A stretch of DNA of 64,000 nt, from contig JADZFO010000047.1 of the NCBI GenBank assembly GCA_020849855.1, positions 20,227 to 84,226 on the forward strand, read 5' to 3'. The notes under the pieces were generated by a model, which did not search any database, had not been told where the DNA came from, and saw only the letters and a program-made list of their open reading frames with translations. This document shows, piece after piece, positions 40,547 to 49,212 of the stretch (position 1 is its first letter; each line of letters starts with the position of its first letter). The DNA comes from a bacterium. Its GTDB lineage: Bacteria > 4484-113 > JAFGCY01. A program made the position numbers and the translations under genes.

Positions 40547-41891
40547 CACCTACCCGATCAACCCGGATCTGCCGCAGTACCTCGACGTTCCGATCATGCA
40601 CGAGGGCGAAATCAGCCCCTGTGGCGTCGGCGGTGCGCTCTACCCCGTCACCTTCGCCCGCCTGGAGGCATACGCGAAGAGCTGCGACCCGGTGCACTGG
40701 CCCGCCGCGAGTCTGAACTTTGACCATGAAGGCCAGTGGTGGGGCGGCCCCGCCTACGGTGTCATCGCCGGCCTGCGGGCCGAAAAGGTGGCTGGCCGCG
40801 GCCTGCTGCTGGCCCATATCGCCAATGTGCCTTACTGGGTCGGCGACATGATCGACGGTGGTCAGTACCCGTACCGCTCCCCGGAGTTCATCGACGCTCC
40901 CTTCCTCGCAGAGCTATGGGACATGAAGGTCGAGAGGCTGCGCTACTACGGCGTGGAAGACTACTACGTCACTGCGCTGGCGCTGATGGGCCAATACCTG
41001 CCGGCCTTCCCGCATCTCGGCCCGATGCCCGCGCGCTACCAGCCGCCGGCCGACGAGAAGCCCGAGGCGGAGCCTATTGAAATCGTAATCCTGCCCCTCG
41101 CCGCCACTGCTGCTCAGGTTGAGCACCGACGCATCGCGGCGTTTGAATTCAACCCCTCGAAGGAGGCGCTTATGGGCGACACTGCCCAGGACAAAACGCG
41201 GCAGGGCGGAAGCCCGCCCGTTAACACAGCGGCGCAGACGACCACTGCGCCTGCCACCCCGCAGGATAGCGGAGACATCATCAAGGCCGCGGCGCAGCAG
41301 CTCGGCCGTAGCGAGGCCGAGGTGAGCCGTGCCTTCGAACTGCTCAAGGCTGGCAGCCACACCCTCGTCGAAACGGGCCCGGTGGATTCTGAAGCCACCG
41401 CCCACCCCAAGCTGACTGCCGCACTTGACCGCATCAAGGAATTGGAAGCCCGGGACCGTGAACGCGGCGCTGATGCCGAATTCCAGACCCTTTGCGCCGA
41501 GCTGTCGCTGCTGCCGGCAGAGAAGCCCCTGGTAGAGCTCATCGTCAAGGCCTGCCGTGCGAGCGAAGACCTCAGCGCGCTTCGCTTCATGATCAGCGCC
41601 AGAGACGACAAGGGCCAGGATACGCCGCGGGAGACCGACATGGTCGGCCTGCTGAAGCAGCTGTTGGCCACCCGCGAGCGCCCCAGGGGCGGTGTGGTCA
41701 CGGCGTCCCACGAAGACCACGTGCCTGGCAGCCAGGCGCAGCACAGCACTGCGAAACTCAGCAACGACGACAAGGTCGCAGCCAAGGCCCTCGGCTACAC
41801 CGAAGAGGAGTTCGCGCGCTTCAAGGCAACCAAGGAAATCCCGGCGCGCCTGCGTCCGGACGGCGGCAAGAGCCAGGAGGACAAGGGCTAA
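40533..41891 (+). CDS. Mu I-like prohead protease with scaffold C-terminus
   Basis: This 452-aa protein starts at ATG 40533, six bases after AGGAGG, and overlaps the portal-MuF gene by 14 bp. The first 200 residues fit the Mu-like protease family: NFDHEGQWWGGPAYGVIAGL, then YPYRSPEFIDAPF. The C-terminal 240 residues are charged, helical and Ala/Glu-rich, as in scaffolds. The protease would cut the scaffold during head maturation. Confidence 0.85.
   Translation: MPSSNTYPINPDLPQYLDVPIMHEGEISPCGVGGALYPVTFARLEAYAKSCDPVHWPAASLNFDHEGQWWGGPAYGVIAGLRAEKVAGRGLLLAHIANVPYWVGDMIDGGQYPYRSPEFIDAPFLAELWDMKVERLRYYGVEDYYVTALALMGQYLPAFPHLGPMPARYQPPADEKPEAEPIEIVILPLAATAAQVEHRRIAAFEFNPSKEALMGDTAQDKTRQGGSPPVNTAAQTTTAPATPQDSGDIIKAAAQQLGRSEAEVSRAFELLKAGSHTLVETGPVDSEATAHPKLTAALDRIKELEARDRERGADAEFQTLCAELSLLPAEKPLVELIVKACRASEDLSALRFMISARDDKGQDTPRETDMVGLLKQLLATRERPRGGVVTASHEDHVPGSQAQHSTAKLSNDDKVAAKALGYTEEEFARFKATKEIPARLRPDGGKSQEDKG
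41172..41891 (+). CDS. Nested scaffold protein (internal start in protease gene)
   Basis: AGGAGG (41161-41166) five bases before an in-frame ATG at 41172 gives a 239-aa protein, MGDTAQDKTRQGGS..., exactly the scaffold part of the protease gene. The same arrangement is known for Mu I/Z and lambda C/Nu3. Confidence 0.75.
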   Translation: MGDTAQDKTRQGGSPPVNTAAQTTTAPATPQDSGDIIKAAAQQLGRSEAEVSRAFELLKAGSHTLVETGPVDSEATAHPKLTAALDRIKELEARDRERGADAEFQTLCAELSLLPAEKPLVELIVKACRASEDLSALRFMISARDDKGQDTPRETDMVGLLKQLLATRERPRGGVVTASHEDHVPGSQAQHSTAKLSNDDKVAAKALGYTEEEFARFKATKEIPARLRPDGGKSQEDKG

Positions 41892-42668
41892 ATGACTTCG
41901 CTCGCAGCTAACTTCAACCGCAAGTGGTATGGCGAAGGTCCGCGCAACTTCGTCGAGCACGGCGTCGATGCCGGCGACAACCTCCTGCAGGGCGCGCTGG
42001 TCGAGTATGACTCGGACGGCTACCTGATCGAAGCCACCGGCGCTTTCGGCAACGTCTTCGCCGGCGTCAAGGTTCCCGAGCGCGACGGCACCCTCAATGC
42101 CGACAACAGCGGCGGTGCCGATGGCGCAATCAACGCGCGCCTGGCCACTGAAGGTGTCGCCCTCTGGGACAAGACCGGCAGCTTCACCCAGGCCGATATT
42201 GGCATCAAGCTGAAGGCCGCTGATGACAACACCGTGGAAAAGAACCTGGCCACGGTTGACACCAACCTGTCGAACGCCACCCAGAATGACCTGACTTTCA
42301 CAGCCTCGAAGCTCTTCAGCGGTGAGATCGGCAACCAGATCAGCGTCAAGTACGTGGATCCAGGTGGAACCTCGGCCACCGAAGGTGTCGTGGTCGAAGG
42401 CTTCACGATCATCGTGAACCTTGGCCGCGCCGCCAGCGCCGTCAACAGCACCGGCACGAGCGTCAAGGCGGCCATTGAGGCCCACGCCCTGGCCAGCAAG
42501 ATGGTCAGCGTCGCGCTGAAGACCGGTAATGACGGCTCGGGCCTCGTGGCCGCAATGGCCGCGATCAACCTCAGCGGCGCCGGCCCGACCTGCGGCGTGC
42601 TTGAGGAGATCGTCGGTACCAAGCTCAAGGTCAACCACACCGGCTTCGCCGGCCGCCGCGCGGCTTAA
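41892..42668 (+). CDS. Probable capsid decoration protein
   Basis: This 258-aa protein lies between scaffold and capsid. The N-terminal part (GYLIEATGAFGNVFAGVKVPERDG) is like small phage decoration proteins. The C-terminal 120 residues match a beta domain seen in phage structural proteins (LTFTASKLFSGEIGNQISVKYVDPG...VSVALKTGNDGSGLVAAMA). It is directly next to the stop of the protease gene. Confidence 0.65.
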   Translation: MTSLAANFNRKWYGEGPRNFVEHGVDAGDNLLQGALVEYDSDGYLIEATGAFGNVFAGVKVPERDGTLNADNSGGADGAINARLATEGVALWDKTGSFTQADIGIKLKAADDNTVEKNLATVDTNLSNATQNDLTFTASKLFSGEIGNQISVKYVDPGGTSATEGVVVEGFTIIVNLGRAASAVNSTGTSVKAAIEAHALASKMVSVALKTGNDGSGLVAAMAAINLSGAGPTCGVLEEIVGTKLKVNHTGFAGRRAA

Positions 42669-42709
42669 CGGCGCCCCGGAACACCAGGCAACTCAAGGAG
42701 TAACAGCAC

Positions 42710-43645
42710 ATGTCCACACTGAGCCAGGAAACCCGGAACGCCGTCACTACCGCCCTCGAGGCCAAGTTCCTTGGCGCGATGGTCGGCAGTGAGAACACGC
42801 AGCCGGGCCGCCTGTCGGGCGCAGAGCTGCTTCGCATGGTCGAAGTCCACCTCACGCCCAACGACAAGAGCAAGACGCATGTCCTGCTTCCACTGCCCGG
42901 CATGCCCGAGGAGTGGAAAGATAAGCGTCCCAGCCAGCAGCGTATTGAGCCGCTGGAGCTCACCATCGTCAACAAGCGCTACGCCACACCGACCGAGCGC
43001 GTCGACTTCCGCGCGAAGCGCATTGAAGACATCCTGTTCCAGTACGGCAACATCATCGCGATGCACGCGCTGCGCATGCGCCAGCACCGCGAGAAGCTGA
43101 TCATGGACGTCCTGAACGACGGCTTCAGTAGCCTCGCCGCTGATGGTCAGTTCTTCTTTGATACTGACCACGCCTGGGGCAACTCGGGCAGCCAGAACAA
43201 CAAGGGCACCACCGCCTTCGGTGAGACGGCTCTGGAAGCGATGCTGTCCCATTTCATGGGCTTCGTCGACAACGAAGGCGAGCCGATGGGCCTCTGGCCC
43301 GACCTGCTGATCGTCAGCAAGGAAGCCTACCGCGACGCCCTGCAGCTGATCGCGAGCGCCGAGCTTCGGGACACGACGGCGAACACCAGGTACGGCACGA
43401 GCAACCCGCACCACAACATCATCGACGTCCGCTGGAGCCCGCACGTTGACCCGGACAACTTCTATGGCCTGGTTACCACCCTGCCGCTGAAGCCAGTCCG
43501 CCTGCAGATCGAGCAGGAGCCCGTGTTCGAAGAGGATGACAAGGAGTGGTTCGACGAGGAAGTCATGAAGTACGGCGCCAAGAAGTACGAGGGCGCCGGC
43601 AACGGCTACTCGGAGCTGGCCTACGGCAGCACCGGCGGGAGCTAG
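42710..43645 (+). CDS. Major capsid protein, Mu gpT-like
   Basis: This 311-aa protein forms the head shell. It fits the Mu gpT/major head subunit family in length, position and motifs (KRIEDILFQYGNIIAMHALRMRQHREKLIMDVLNDG; GQFFFDTDHAWGNSGSQNN; PDLLIVSKEAYRDALQLI). AAGGAG precedes the ATG at seven to eight bases. Likely the most abundant phage protein. Confidence 0.9.
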   Translation: MSTLSQETRNAVTTALEAKFLGAMVGSENTQPGRLSGAELLRMVEVHLTPNDKSKTHVLLPLPGMPEEWKDKRPSQQRIEPLELTIVNKRYATPTERVDFRAKRIEDILFQYGNIIAMHALRMRQHREKLIMDVLNDGFSSLAADGQFFFDTDHAWGNSGSQNNKGTTAFGETALEAMLSHFMGFVDNEGEPMGLWPDLLIVSKEAYRDALQLIASAELRDTTANTRYGTSNPHHNIIDVRWSPHVDPDNFYGLVTTLPLKPVRLQIEQEPVFEEDDKEWFDEEVMKYGAKKYEGAGNGYSELAYGSTGGS

Positions 43646-43648
43646 GCC

Positions 43649-44731
43649 ATGACCAATGCCGCCACCACCACTGATTACAGCCCGGGGCTGATCGCCGAGG
43701 CCCAGCGCCTCGGCATCAGCGCCGAACGGTATAGCAAGCTCAGCGATCCTGATCGCGTTCGGTTCGAACGCAAGGCCGCCAGAATGCTGCAGCCCGAAGA
43801 CCAGCAGAAGGCCAAGGCGCCGAAGCCGAAGTCGCCGCAGGCCCGCAAGAAAGCCGCACGGCGTTCCGCTATCAAAGACTCGGGCCCGCTCTTCGTGCTG
43901 GCCAAGCGCCAGCGCCCTGTCCGCAGTGGCGACGGCCGCCTGACCCGCTCCCCCGGGGACATCATCCCGCATCCAGATCAGATCGACCGCCAGCTTCTAG
44001 ATGGAGCGGCGGAACCGCTGGCCGCATGGTGGGGCGGGCAGTTCAAGGAACCCGAACGCGTCGACGGCAAGCTCTACCCCGCGCTGCGCCTCCGCCCCGC
44101 GGACAAACGCGTCTGGATCCAGGATGAGCCCCTGCGCCTGATCGAACTCGACGAGGCCAGTAACGGCCTTGCTCTGGCCGCGATCAAACGCTGCTGGGAG
44201 GCTGAAACACTGGAGCGCGTACCCTCGTGCTCCAGCCGGACCCTGTTGCGCGAAGCAGCCGCGGCTCGCCTGGCCAACCCCTACAGCGACGGTAAGCGGC
44301 CGATGTCGCTCCTGCTTGATGGACGCAGCCTGACAGTGCTGCAAGAAAACCTTGAGTACAAGGAAGCTACCGAGCTGCGCGAGGTTGAGCTGAAGCAGCT
44401 GATCGCTGTCTGTGAAGACGAGCAGGTACTGCTGGCCGTCATCGGCAAGCGCAGCCTGAGCGACAACCACGAAGACGCCCGCAAGAGAGTGGCCCTGCTG
44501 CGTGCCGAAGCCCAGGCCAGGAAGCAGGCCGAGGAGAAGGCCGAAGCGGATGCGAAGGCGAAGGCCGAAGCGGGTGCGAGCACTGTGCAGACTGAGTCCT
44601 CTGCGCAGACTACCGGGACAGAACCGCAGAACAGAACCGTGCCGCAGGCCGGCCAGATTAACGCTGCCCCGGAACCCGCGACAGCTCCTGCGCCGCCGAA
44701 GCAGGCGCCGCAAGGCAAGGGGAAGAAGTAG
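43649..44731 (+). CDS. Head-associated protein, unknown
   Basis: This 360-aa protein follows the capsid gene. It has a basic N-terminal part (KAKAPKPKSPQARKKAARRS), a central domain of short beta strands (GDIIPHPDQIDRQLLDGAAEPLAAWWGGQF), a helical region rich in Ala and Glu (about 275-310) and a Pro/Gln-rich tail. No family is recognised. It may be a head completion or fibrous head protein. Confidence 0.65.
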   Translation: MTNAATTTDYSPGLIAEAQRLGISAERYSKLSDPDRVRFERKAARMLQPEDQQKAKAPKPKSPQARKKAARRSAIKDSGPLFVLAKRQRPVRSGDGRLTRSPGDIIPHPDQIDRQLLDGAAEPLAAWWGGQFKEPERVDGKLYPALRLRPADKRVWIQDEPLRLIELDEASNGLALAAIKRCWEAETLERVPSCSSRTLLREAAAARLANPYSDGKRPMSLLLDGRSLTVLQENLEYKEATELREVELKQLIAVCEDEQVLLAVIGKRSLSDNHEDARKRVALLRAEAQARKQAEEKAEADAKAKAEAGASTVQTESSAQTTGTEPQNRTVPQAGQINAAPEPATAPAPPKQAPQGKGKK

Positions 44732-44734
44732 GCC

Positions 44735-45217
44735 ATGAGCGTACTCTGCACCATTGCTGATCTGCAGCAGAAGCTCGACACCGACAAGCTGGTGGCCCTC
44801 GCTTGCGATGACACCAACACGACTCAGTTGCTCAACGACAGCGATGTGCAGGCGCGCCTGTCCTACTACATCTCCGACGGAAGTAACAAGGTCCGCCGCC
44901 GTATCGCCGGCAAATTTCCCGACCTGGACAGCGATGCGGCGGCGGACAGCACTCTGGCCGCAGACCTCCGAGACGCAGTGGTGAGCTACGTCCTGATGAT
45001 GCTCTACAACCGCCGCGGGCACTATGGCACTTCCAATCCCTTCAGCGACGCCTGGCGGGAAGCTAAGGAAGAGCTCGACAGCATCGCGGTGGGCAAGGTC
45101 AAGGCCGGTGCCGAAAACCGCCCCGACAACGAGGCTACCTCAAGCACCGCCAGCACAGAACCCGCCTATGCCCGCAGCAGCGACGGCACAGCCAGCCGGC
45201 TCATGGAGAAGTGGTAG
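44735..45217 (+). CDS. Mu gp36-like head-tail connector protein (DUF1320)
   Basis: This 160-aa protein is helical: IADLQQKLDTDKLVALACDD...VQARLSYYISDGSNKVRRRIAGKFP...LRDAVVSYVLMMLYNRRG, which is the DUF1320/gp36 pattern. It acts at the neck between portal and tail. Position after the capsid genes agrees. Confidence 0.85.
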   Translation: MSVLCTIADLQQKLDTDKLVALACDDTNTTQLLNDSDVQARLSYYISDGSNKVRRRIAGKFPDLDSDAAADSTLAADLRDAVVSYVLMMLYNRRGHYGTSNPFSDAWREAKEELDSIAVGKVKAGAENRPDNEATSSTASTEPAYARSSDGTASRLMEKW

Positions 45218-45804
45218 CGGTGGGTCAGGTCACGCTGAGCTGGGAGGACCAGAAGGTTCAGGAGTACCTGAACCTGCTCGGCCGCAGTATTGAGCGGCCG
45301 TACGAACTGATGGGAATTCTCGGCCAGCTCATGGTTACCTTCACCAGCGAGCACTTTCAACAGCATGGACCTGGCTGGCAGCCCAAGAGCCCACTCTTTG
45401 CAGAATGGGAAGGCGGCAAGACCGCCCCTCTGACCTACACCGGCAACCTGGAGCGCAGTGTTGACTACGAGATCCTGGGTCTCGGCGCTGTTCGCGTCGG
45501 CACGAACCTGGAATACGCAGCAACCCAGCAATGGGGAACCAGCAGCCCGCGCTGGGTCTGTTTCTGGATCCAAGTGCAAAAGGGACCCGACGGAAAGACC
45601 CTGCGCTGGGAAAACGGCTATCCGCACGGTGTGTTCGTCCCCAGGCGTAAGGGGCAGGATCCCCCTGATGGCGTCGAAGCGGTCTATATGCGCATCAACA
45701 TCGAGCCCCGCGAGTTCATTCGCGATTTCGACTTCCGCGAAAAGCAGAGGATTGAAAGCGCGTCACAGGCATATTTGTCGAAACTGGGGAGGGCCGCGTG
45801 GTAA
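45211..45804 (+). CDS. Phage virion morphogenesis protein (Mu gpG-like)
   Basis: This 197-aa protein matches the tail completion/virion morphogenesis family: EYLNLLGRSIERPYELMGILGQLM, then WQPKSPLFAEWEGGKTAPLTYTGNLERSVDYEIL, and a C-terminal REFIRDFDF. The open frame begins at GTG 45211, but GTG 45220 has the better spacing from GGAG. Confidence 0.8.
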   Translation: MVAVGQVTLSWEDQKVQEYLNLLGRSIERPYELMGILGQLMVTFTSEHFQQHGPGWQPKSPLFAEWEGGKTAPLTYTGNLERSVDYEILGLGAVRVGTNLEYAATQQWGTSSPRWVCFWIQVQKGPDGKTLRWENGYPHGVFVPRRKGQDPPDGVEAVYMRINIEPREFIRDFDFREKQRIESASQAYLSKLGRAAW

Positions 45805-46298
45805 ACGATGTCCACCCGATAGTGCCATGCCTGACCCGCTTGCGGCGTTTCCTGTTGAACCAGGATCTCGCCAGCGGAACAGCTCTGGGCGCGATGCCTG
45901 AGCCCAAACCCAACCGCCACAGCCTGCCTTTTGCCAACCCCGCCAGCGTAACCATCGGCCTGGGTAATCGATCAGGCGAAGCGCCCCAGCGCATCACTCT
46001 GATACCCCAGGTAGAAACCGTCGAGGACAAGATCAGCGGCGGAGAGATCCTGATCCTGCTCATCAGCGATAAGGTCAGGGAAGACGACGCAACCACCAGC
46101 CTGCTCAACCTAAGCCATCAGATCCGCCACCAAATTCGCCGCGCCTGGAACCTGATCGGCGGCGATATCGCTATCGCCGGCGGCATTACCGAAAGCAAGC
46201 CCTTCATCGACTCCGGCCAGAGCCCGGACGGCCGGCAACTACCACCTCTGCAGATGGTGGCCATCTCAATCCCCGTGAGGAGCGTGAGCAATTCATGA
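45798..46298 (+). CDS. Probable tail terminator protein
   Basis: A 166-aa alpha/beta protein (ASVTIGLGNRSGEAPQRITLIPQVETV; a helix SLLNLSHQIRHQIRRAW; final strand MVAISIPVRSV). The fold pattern and the position between the morphogenesis and tail tube genes fit a tail terminator. GTG start; both ends overlap neighbours. Confidence 0.6.
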   Translation: MVNDVHPIVPCLTRLRRFLLNQDLASGTALGAMPEPKPNRHSLPFANPASVTIGLGNRSGEAPQRITLIPQVETVEDKISGGEILILLISDKVREDDATTSLLNLSHQIRHQIRRAWNLIGGDIAIAGGITESKPFIDSGQSPDGRQLPPLQMVAISIPVRSVSNS

Positions 46299-46852
46299 GT
46301 AGCAAACGCAAACGTGCGAATCCACAGGAGGACAGCGTGAACGAAAACGAAAGCACCAATCCCAGCTCTGCCGGCGGCGTTGATCAGATCGACGCTGCTC
46401 CTCCCGGCGGAGACGATACAGGCACTGCAGCCCTGCAGAACGCCGTCGTGACGGACGTCGCCTTGCCGGCCACGGAGAGCGGCAAGGTCACCGTCACGGT
46501 GATCCTGCCCTTCTTCTGCAGCTCCGGCCGGGACGCCTCGACTGGCGAGAGTTTCGCCGGCAAGCGCGGCAAAGACCGCAGACTTCCCGATGGCAGCACC
46601 GAGACCGTCCAGGTGCCCTGCGGACGCGAGGTCAAGCCTCACCGCCGCGAACGGGCCAAACCGCCACGGACTGGCTGGGTCAGCATCCCCGCGGATGTGA
46701 TCGAGCTGGACCTCACCGTCCCCAGCGAAGCGGAAGACTACCGCCGCTGGATCAGTTGCGACTGGGTGATCGACACCGCAGTCCTCACCGCCGCCGAGGC
46801 CGAAATCGCGGCGGCCAACGGCCTGAGCCAGGGGGACACCGCCAATGCGTAA
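46295..46852 (+). CDS. Tail-region protein, unknown
   Basis: This 185-aa protein has a disordered acidic/Ser-rich start (about 1-50) and a beta-rich part containing a Cys-Ser pair (VTVTVILPFFCSSGRDAS). The end fits a helix (AAEAEIAAANGLSQ). ATGA-coupled to the previous gene and overlapping the tail tube gene. Confidence 0.62.
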   Translation: MSSKRKRANPQEDSVNENESTNPSSAGGVDQIDAAPPGGDDTGTAALQNAVVTDVALPATESGKVTVTVILPFFCSSGRDASTGESFAGKRGKDRRLPDGSTETVQVPCGREVKPHRRERAKPPRTGWVSIPADVIELDLTVPSEAEDYRRWISCDWVIDTAVLTAAEAEIAAANGLSQGDTANA

Positions 46853-48179
46853 GAACCTGCTGACCAACCCGCTGTTCGTACCTCTGGGCCCGCGTGAGCT
46901 GGCCGTGATCTTCGGCGATGGCGCACTGGACCTCAGCCCGGTCGAGGAGCTGCGTTTCTACAAGACCATCAGCCCGGGCCTCACACTGCAGCAGTGGGAC
47001 GGCAACCGCATGGTCGACGTCGAAGAGCAGCCGCCGATGGAGGAGTACTTCTTCTCATTCAAAGTCCGCGAAGCCAGCAACCCGATTGCGGTTCAGGCCC
47101 TGAAGAACCGATTCCGTCCGACAACCAAGCAGACCTTCTACCGCCTGCGCTGCGAGAAGAAGGTCAAACAGCTCTTTGTAGACCACCCGCGGGCCCACAA
47201 CATCCCCGGCCTGGTCCAGAGCCTCAACACGACCGAGTTCCCAAAGCCTACCGGCGGGTCGGCAACCAGCCCGACCGGAGGCACGCTGCTCAGCACACAG
47301 AACCACGCCCAGATCGTGCCGTTCTATATCGACCCTGACCAGCTGCAAGGCGGGCTCGACCCGGCGGACTTCACGCTGGCCGACTTCGCCAACTTTGTCC
47401 GCGGCGTACATTACGTCTGCGGCACTCCCAGCGATGACATCACAACCGCGGTCACCGACAACGACAAGCTCTCGCTGACCTGGACGGCTCCGGTCATTCC
47501 TGACGGCGAGGCGCGGCCAACCGGTTTCATCATCCTCGTCGGCACTGGCACGGACATCACTACGAAGAAGGTGAGCGGCATTGTCCTGTGGGGCACCAGT
47601 GCCGCAGAGGTAAGCGACATCGGCACGGAGGACTTTGCAGCGCCGGCCAGCGCAGACTTCGAAGTCACCCAGCGCGGCATCGACAACAGTGGTACGCGAG
47701 ACTGGGGCGGCATTCTGACTTCCGGGACCGACTACACCTACGACCCCGAGATCGGCGAGACCAGCTTGCCGGAAGGCTCGGCCCACGACGGGGCGATGTT
47801 CCGTACCTGCCGCTGGTGGAAGGAAGCCTACACGATCGTGATGGACGACAACGATCCGGTCACCGAGTTCCATGTCGCGCTGCGCACGATCGACGCCCGC
47901 AGCAACGATCCGGATCCGGCGACCGCCCGGGCTACAGGCGACATGTGGACTGGCCCGAAGACGAACGCCAAGGCCTGGAACGTGCAGGACTGCACCATGT
48001 CCAGCGATAGCGACTATGACCGCAATGGCATTGTCGTCAGTGGCAAGTTCCTCAAATCAACGGTCACTGACCGCGACGGCACGCCGCGCCGCTGCACCCT
48101 GATCCACGAGAAGTTCAGCCCGGCGCACAAGAACTACCAGGCGATGTACGACGACGAGATCGCCGCCGCGGTCGACTAG
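46845..48179 (+). CDS. Probable major tail (tube) protein
   Basis: This 444-aa beta-rich protein precedes the tail chaperone and the tape measure, the standard place of the tube protein. It contains an inserted FnIII-like segment (LSLTWTAPVIPDGEARPTGFIILVGTGT, about 205-240), common in tail tubes. No sheath gene follows, consistent with a non-contractile tail. No direct family motif was recognised. Confidence 0.65.
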   Translation: MRKNLLTNPLFVPLGPRELAVIFGDGALDLSPVEELRFYKTISPGLTLQQWDGNRMVDVEEQPPMEEYFFSFKVREASNPIAVQALKNRFRPTTKQTFYRLRCEKKVKQLFVDHPRAHNIPGLVQSLNTTEFPKPTGGSATSPTGGTLLSTQNHAQIVPFYIDPDQLQGGLDPADFTLADFANFVRGVHYVCGTPSDDITTAVTDNDKLSLTWTAPVIPDGEARPTGFIILVGTGTDITTKKVSGIVLWGTSAAEVSDIGTEDFAAPASADFEVTQRGIDNSGTRDWGGILTSGTDYTYDPEIGETSLPEGSAHDGAMFRTCRWWKEAYTIVMDDNDPVTEFHVALRTIDARSNDPDPATARATGDMWTGPKTNAKAWNVQDCTMSSDSDYDRNGIVVSGKFLKSTVTDRDGTPRRCTLIHEKFSPAHKNYQAMYDDEIAAAVD

Positions 48180-48253
48180 ACCGCGCAGTGACTTTCCCCA
48201 GTGATCACAAAGGCGGCCAGGGAGGGCCGCCACACCACACCCCGGAGAGGACC

Positions 48254-48760
48254 ATGACAAGCGATTACAACACCGTCGAAGCACTGCCAGGCGGATCAAA
48301 CAACGCACTCGAACTGCTCAACCTGGAGAGCATTCTGGCCGCCTCAAAAGAGCTGATGGCCCGCGAGGCTACTATTGAGGTTTGCGGCGCAACCGTACAC
48401 GAAATGAGCAGCGCTCAGTTTGACGAAGGGCTACTCAAGTTCGGTGAACCCCTCGTCAAGCTGGCCGAATCAGCCGAAGGCATCAGTTTCGATCTCGGCT
48501 CACTGATCCCGCTGATCAAAGAGGTCCCCGGCCTGATCAACTGGCTGCTCAGCGCAAGCACGGACCTGAGTGAAACGGCAATCAAGTCCCTTCCGCAGTC
48601 GCGCCGCGCGCTGATACTCGCTGGCGTGCTGGCCTGGAACTTTGTGCAGAACGTCGGGTGGCGCTGTTTTTTCGGCAGCGCGAAGCGCGCCGGGCTGGCC
48701 GTCGCCGCCGAGCAGGCCGCCTCGCAGACGAACGCTTCCAGCGAAGGTTCGGCCAGCTGA
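48254..48760 (+). CDS. Tail assembly chaperone, short form (gpG-like)
   Basis: This 168-aa protein starts at ATG 48254 (GGAGAGG before it). It is helical, with acidic N-terminal and central parts, and sits between tube and tape measure genes. It contains a slippery sequence at codons 139-140. In the known systems this form binds the tape measure to guide tail assembly. Confidence 0.8.
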   Translation: MTSDYNTVEALPGGSNNALELLNLESILAASKELMAREATIEVCGATVHEMSSAQFDEGLLKFGEPLVKLAESAEGISFDLGSLIPLIKEVPGLINWLLSASTDLSETAIKSLPQSRRALILAGVLAWNFVQNVGWRCFFGSAKRAGLAVAAEQAASQTNASSEGSAS

Positions 48761-49212
48761 TGATCGGTATGCCGCTCCATCCGCCAACCCACACGCAGCG
48801 CCTGCAGCGCATTGCTGCCCTGGCTGCTGTGTATGACCTTTCAGCGGGCAGGGTGACCAAGGCGCAGGAGCTGTACCTGCTGGACGAGGTGCAATTCCAG
48901 GAGCGGATCCAAAACGTAAACACAGCGCTGGAAGGACTGAGCTGCCCTCGGCGGCCGCGGGACGGGCAGTGGTCAAGCGACTACGACCGCGAACTGGAAG
49001 AGTTCCGCAGCGACCATCGCTGGCTGTCCGCCCTCAAGGCCCAGGAGCTGTTCTGCTTCTATGAACCGCTGGGCAGCGAGTTCGGCGAGCGAGACGACAA
49101 GGATCCCGAGTGGTGGCTCAGCGCCCCCGGCGTGAGCCTCGGCACGATGGACGCCCCGACCCAGGGGCCGCAGCTGAGGCGCAAGCCGCGCAAGGACAGC
49201 CTTCATGCCTAG
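48254..49212 (+). CDS. Tail assembly chaperone, -1 frameshift product (gpGT-like)
   Basis: A -1 shift at T TTT TTC (48667-48673) joins the first 140 codons to the frame ending at 49212, giving about 319 aa. The T part contains QLMIGMPLHPPTHTQRLQRIAALAAVYDL and a Trp-rich end. A separate ATG at 48760 (TGATG overlap with the short form's stop) could also start the T part alone. Ends 8 bp inside the tape measure gene. Confidence 0.75.
48667..48690 (+). other. Programmed -1 frameshift site
   Basis: Canonical slippery heptamer T TTT TTC in the zero frame of the short chaperone. Five bases later GCGCG, loop AAG, CGCGC (48678-48690) forms a tight stem that could pause the ribosome. Confidence 0.8.

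Noticed and set aside
40914..42638. 574-aa minus-strand frame
   Set aside because: Shadow of the protease/scaffold and decoration genes, which have ribosome sites and family motifs.
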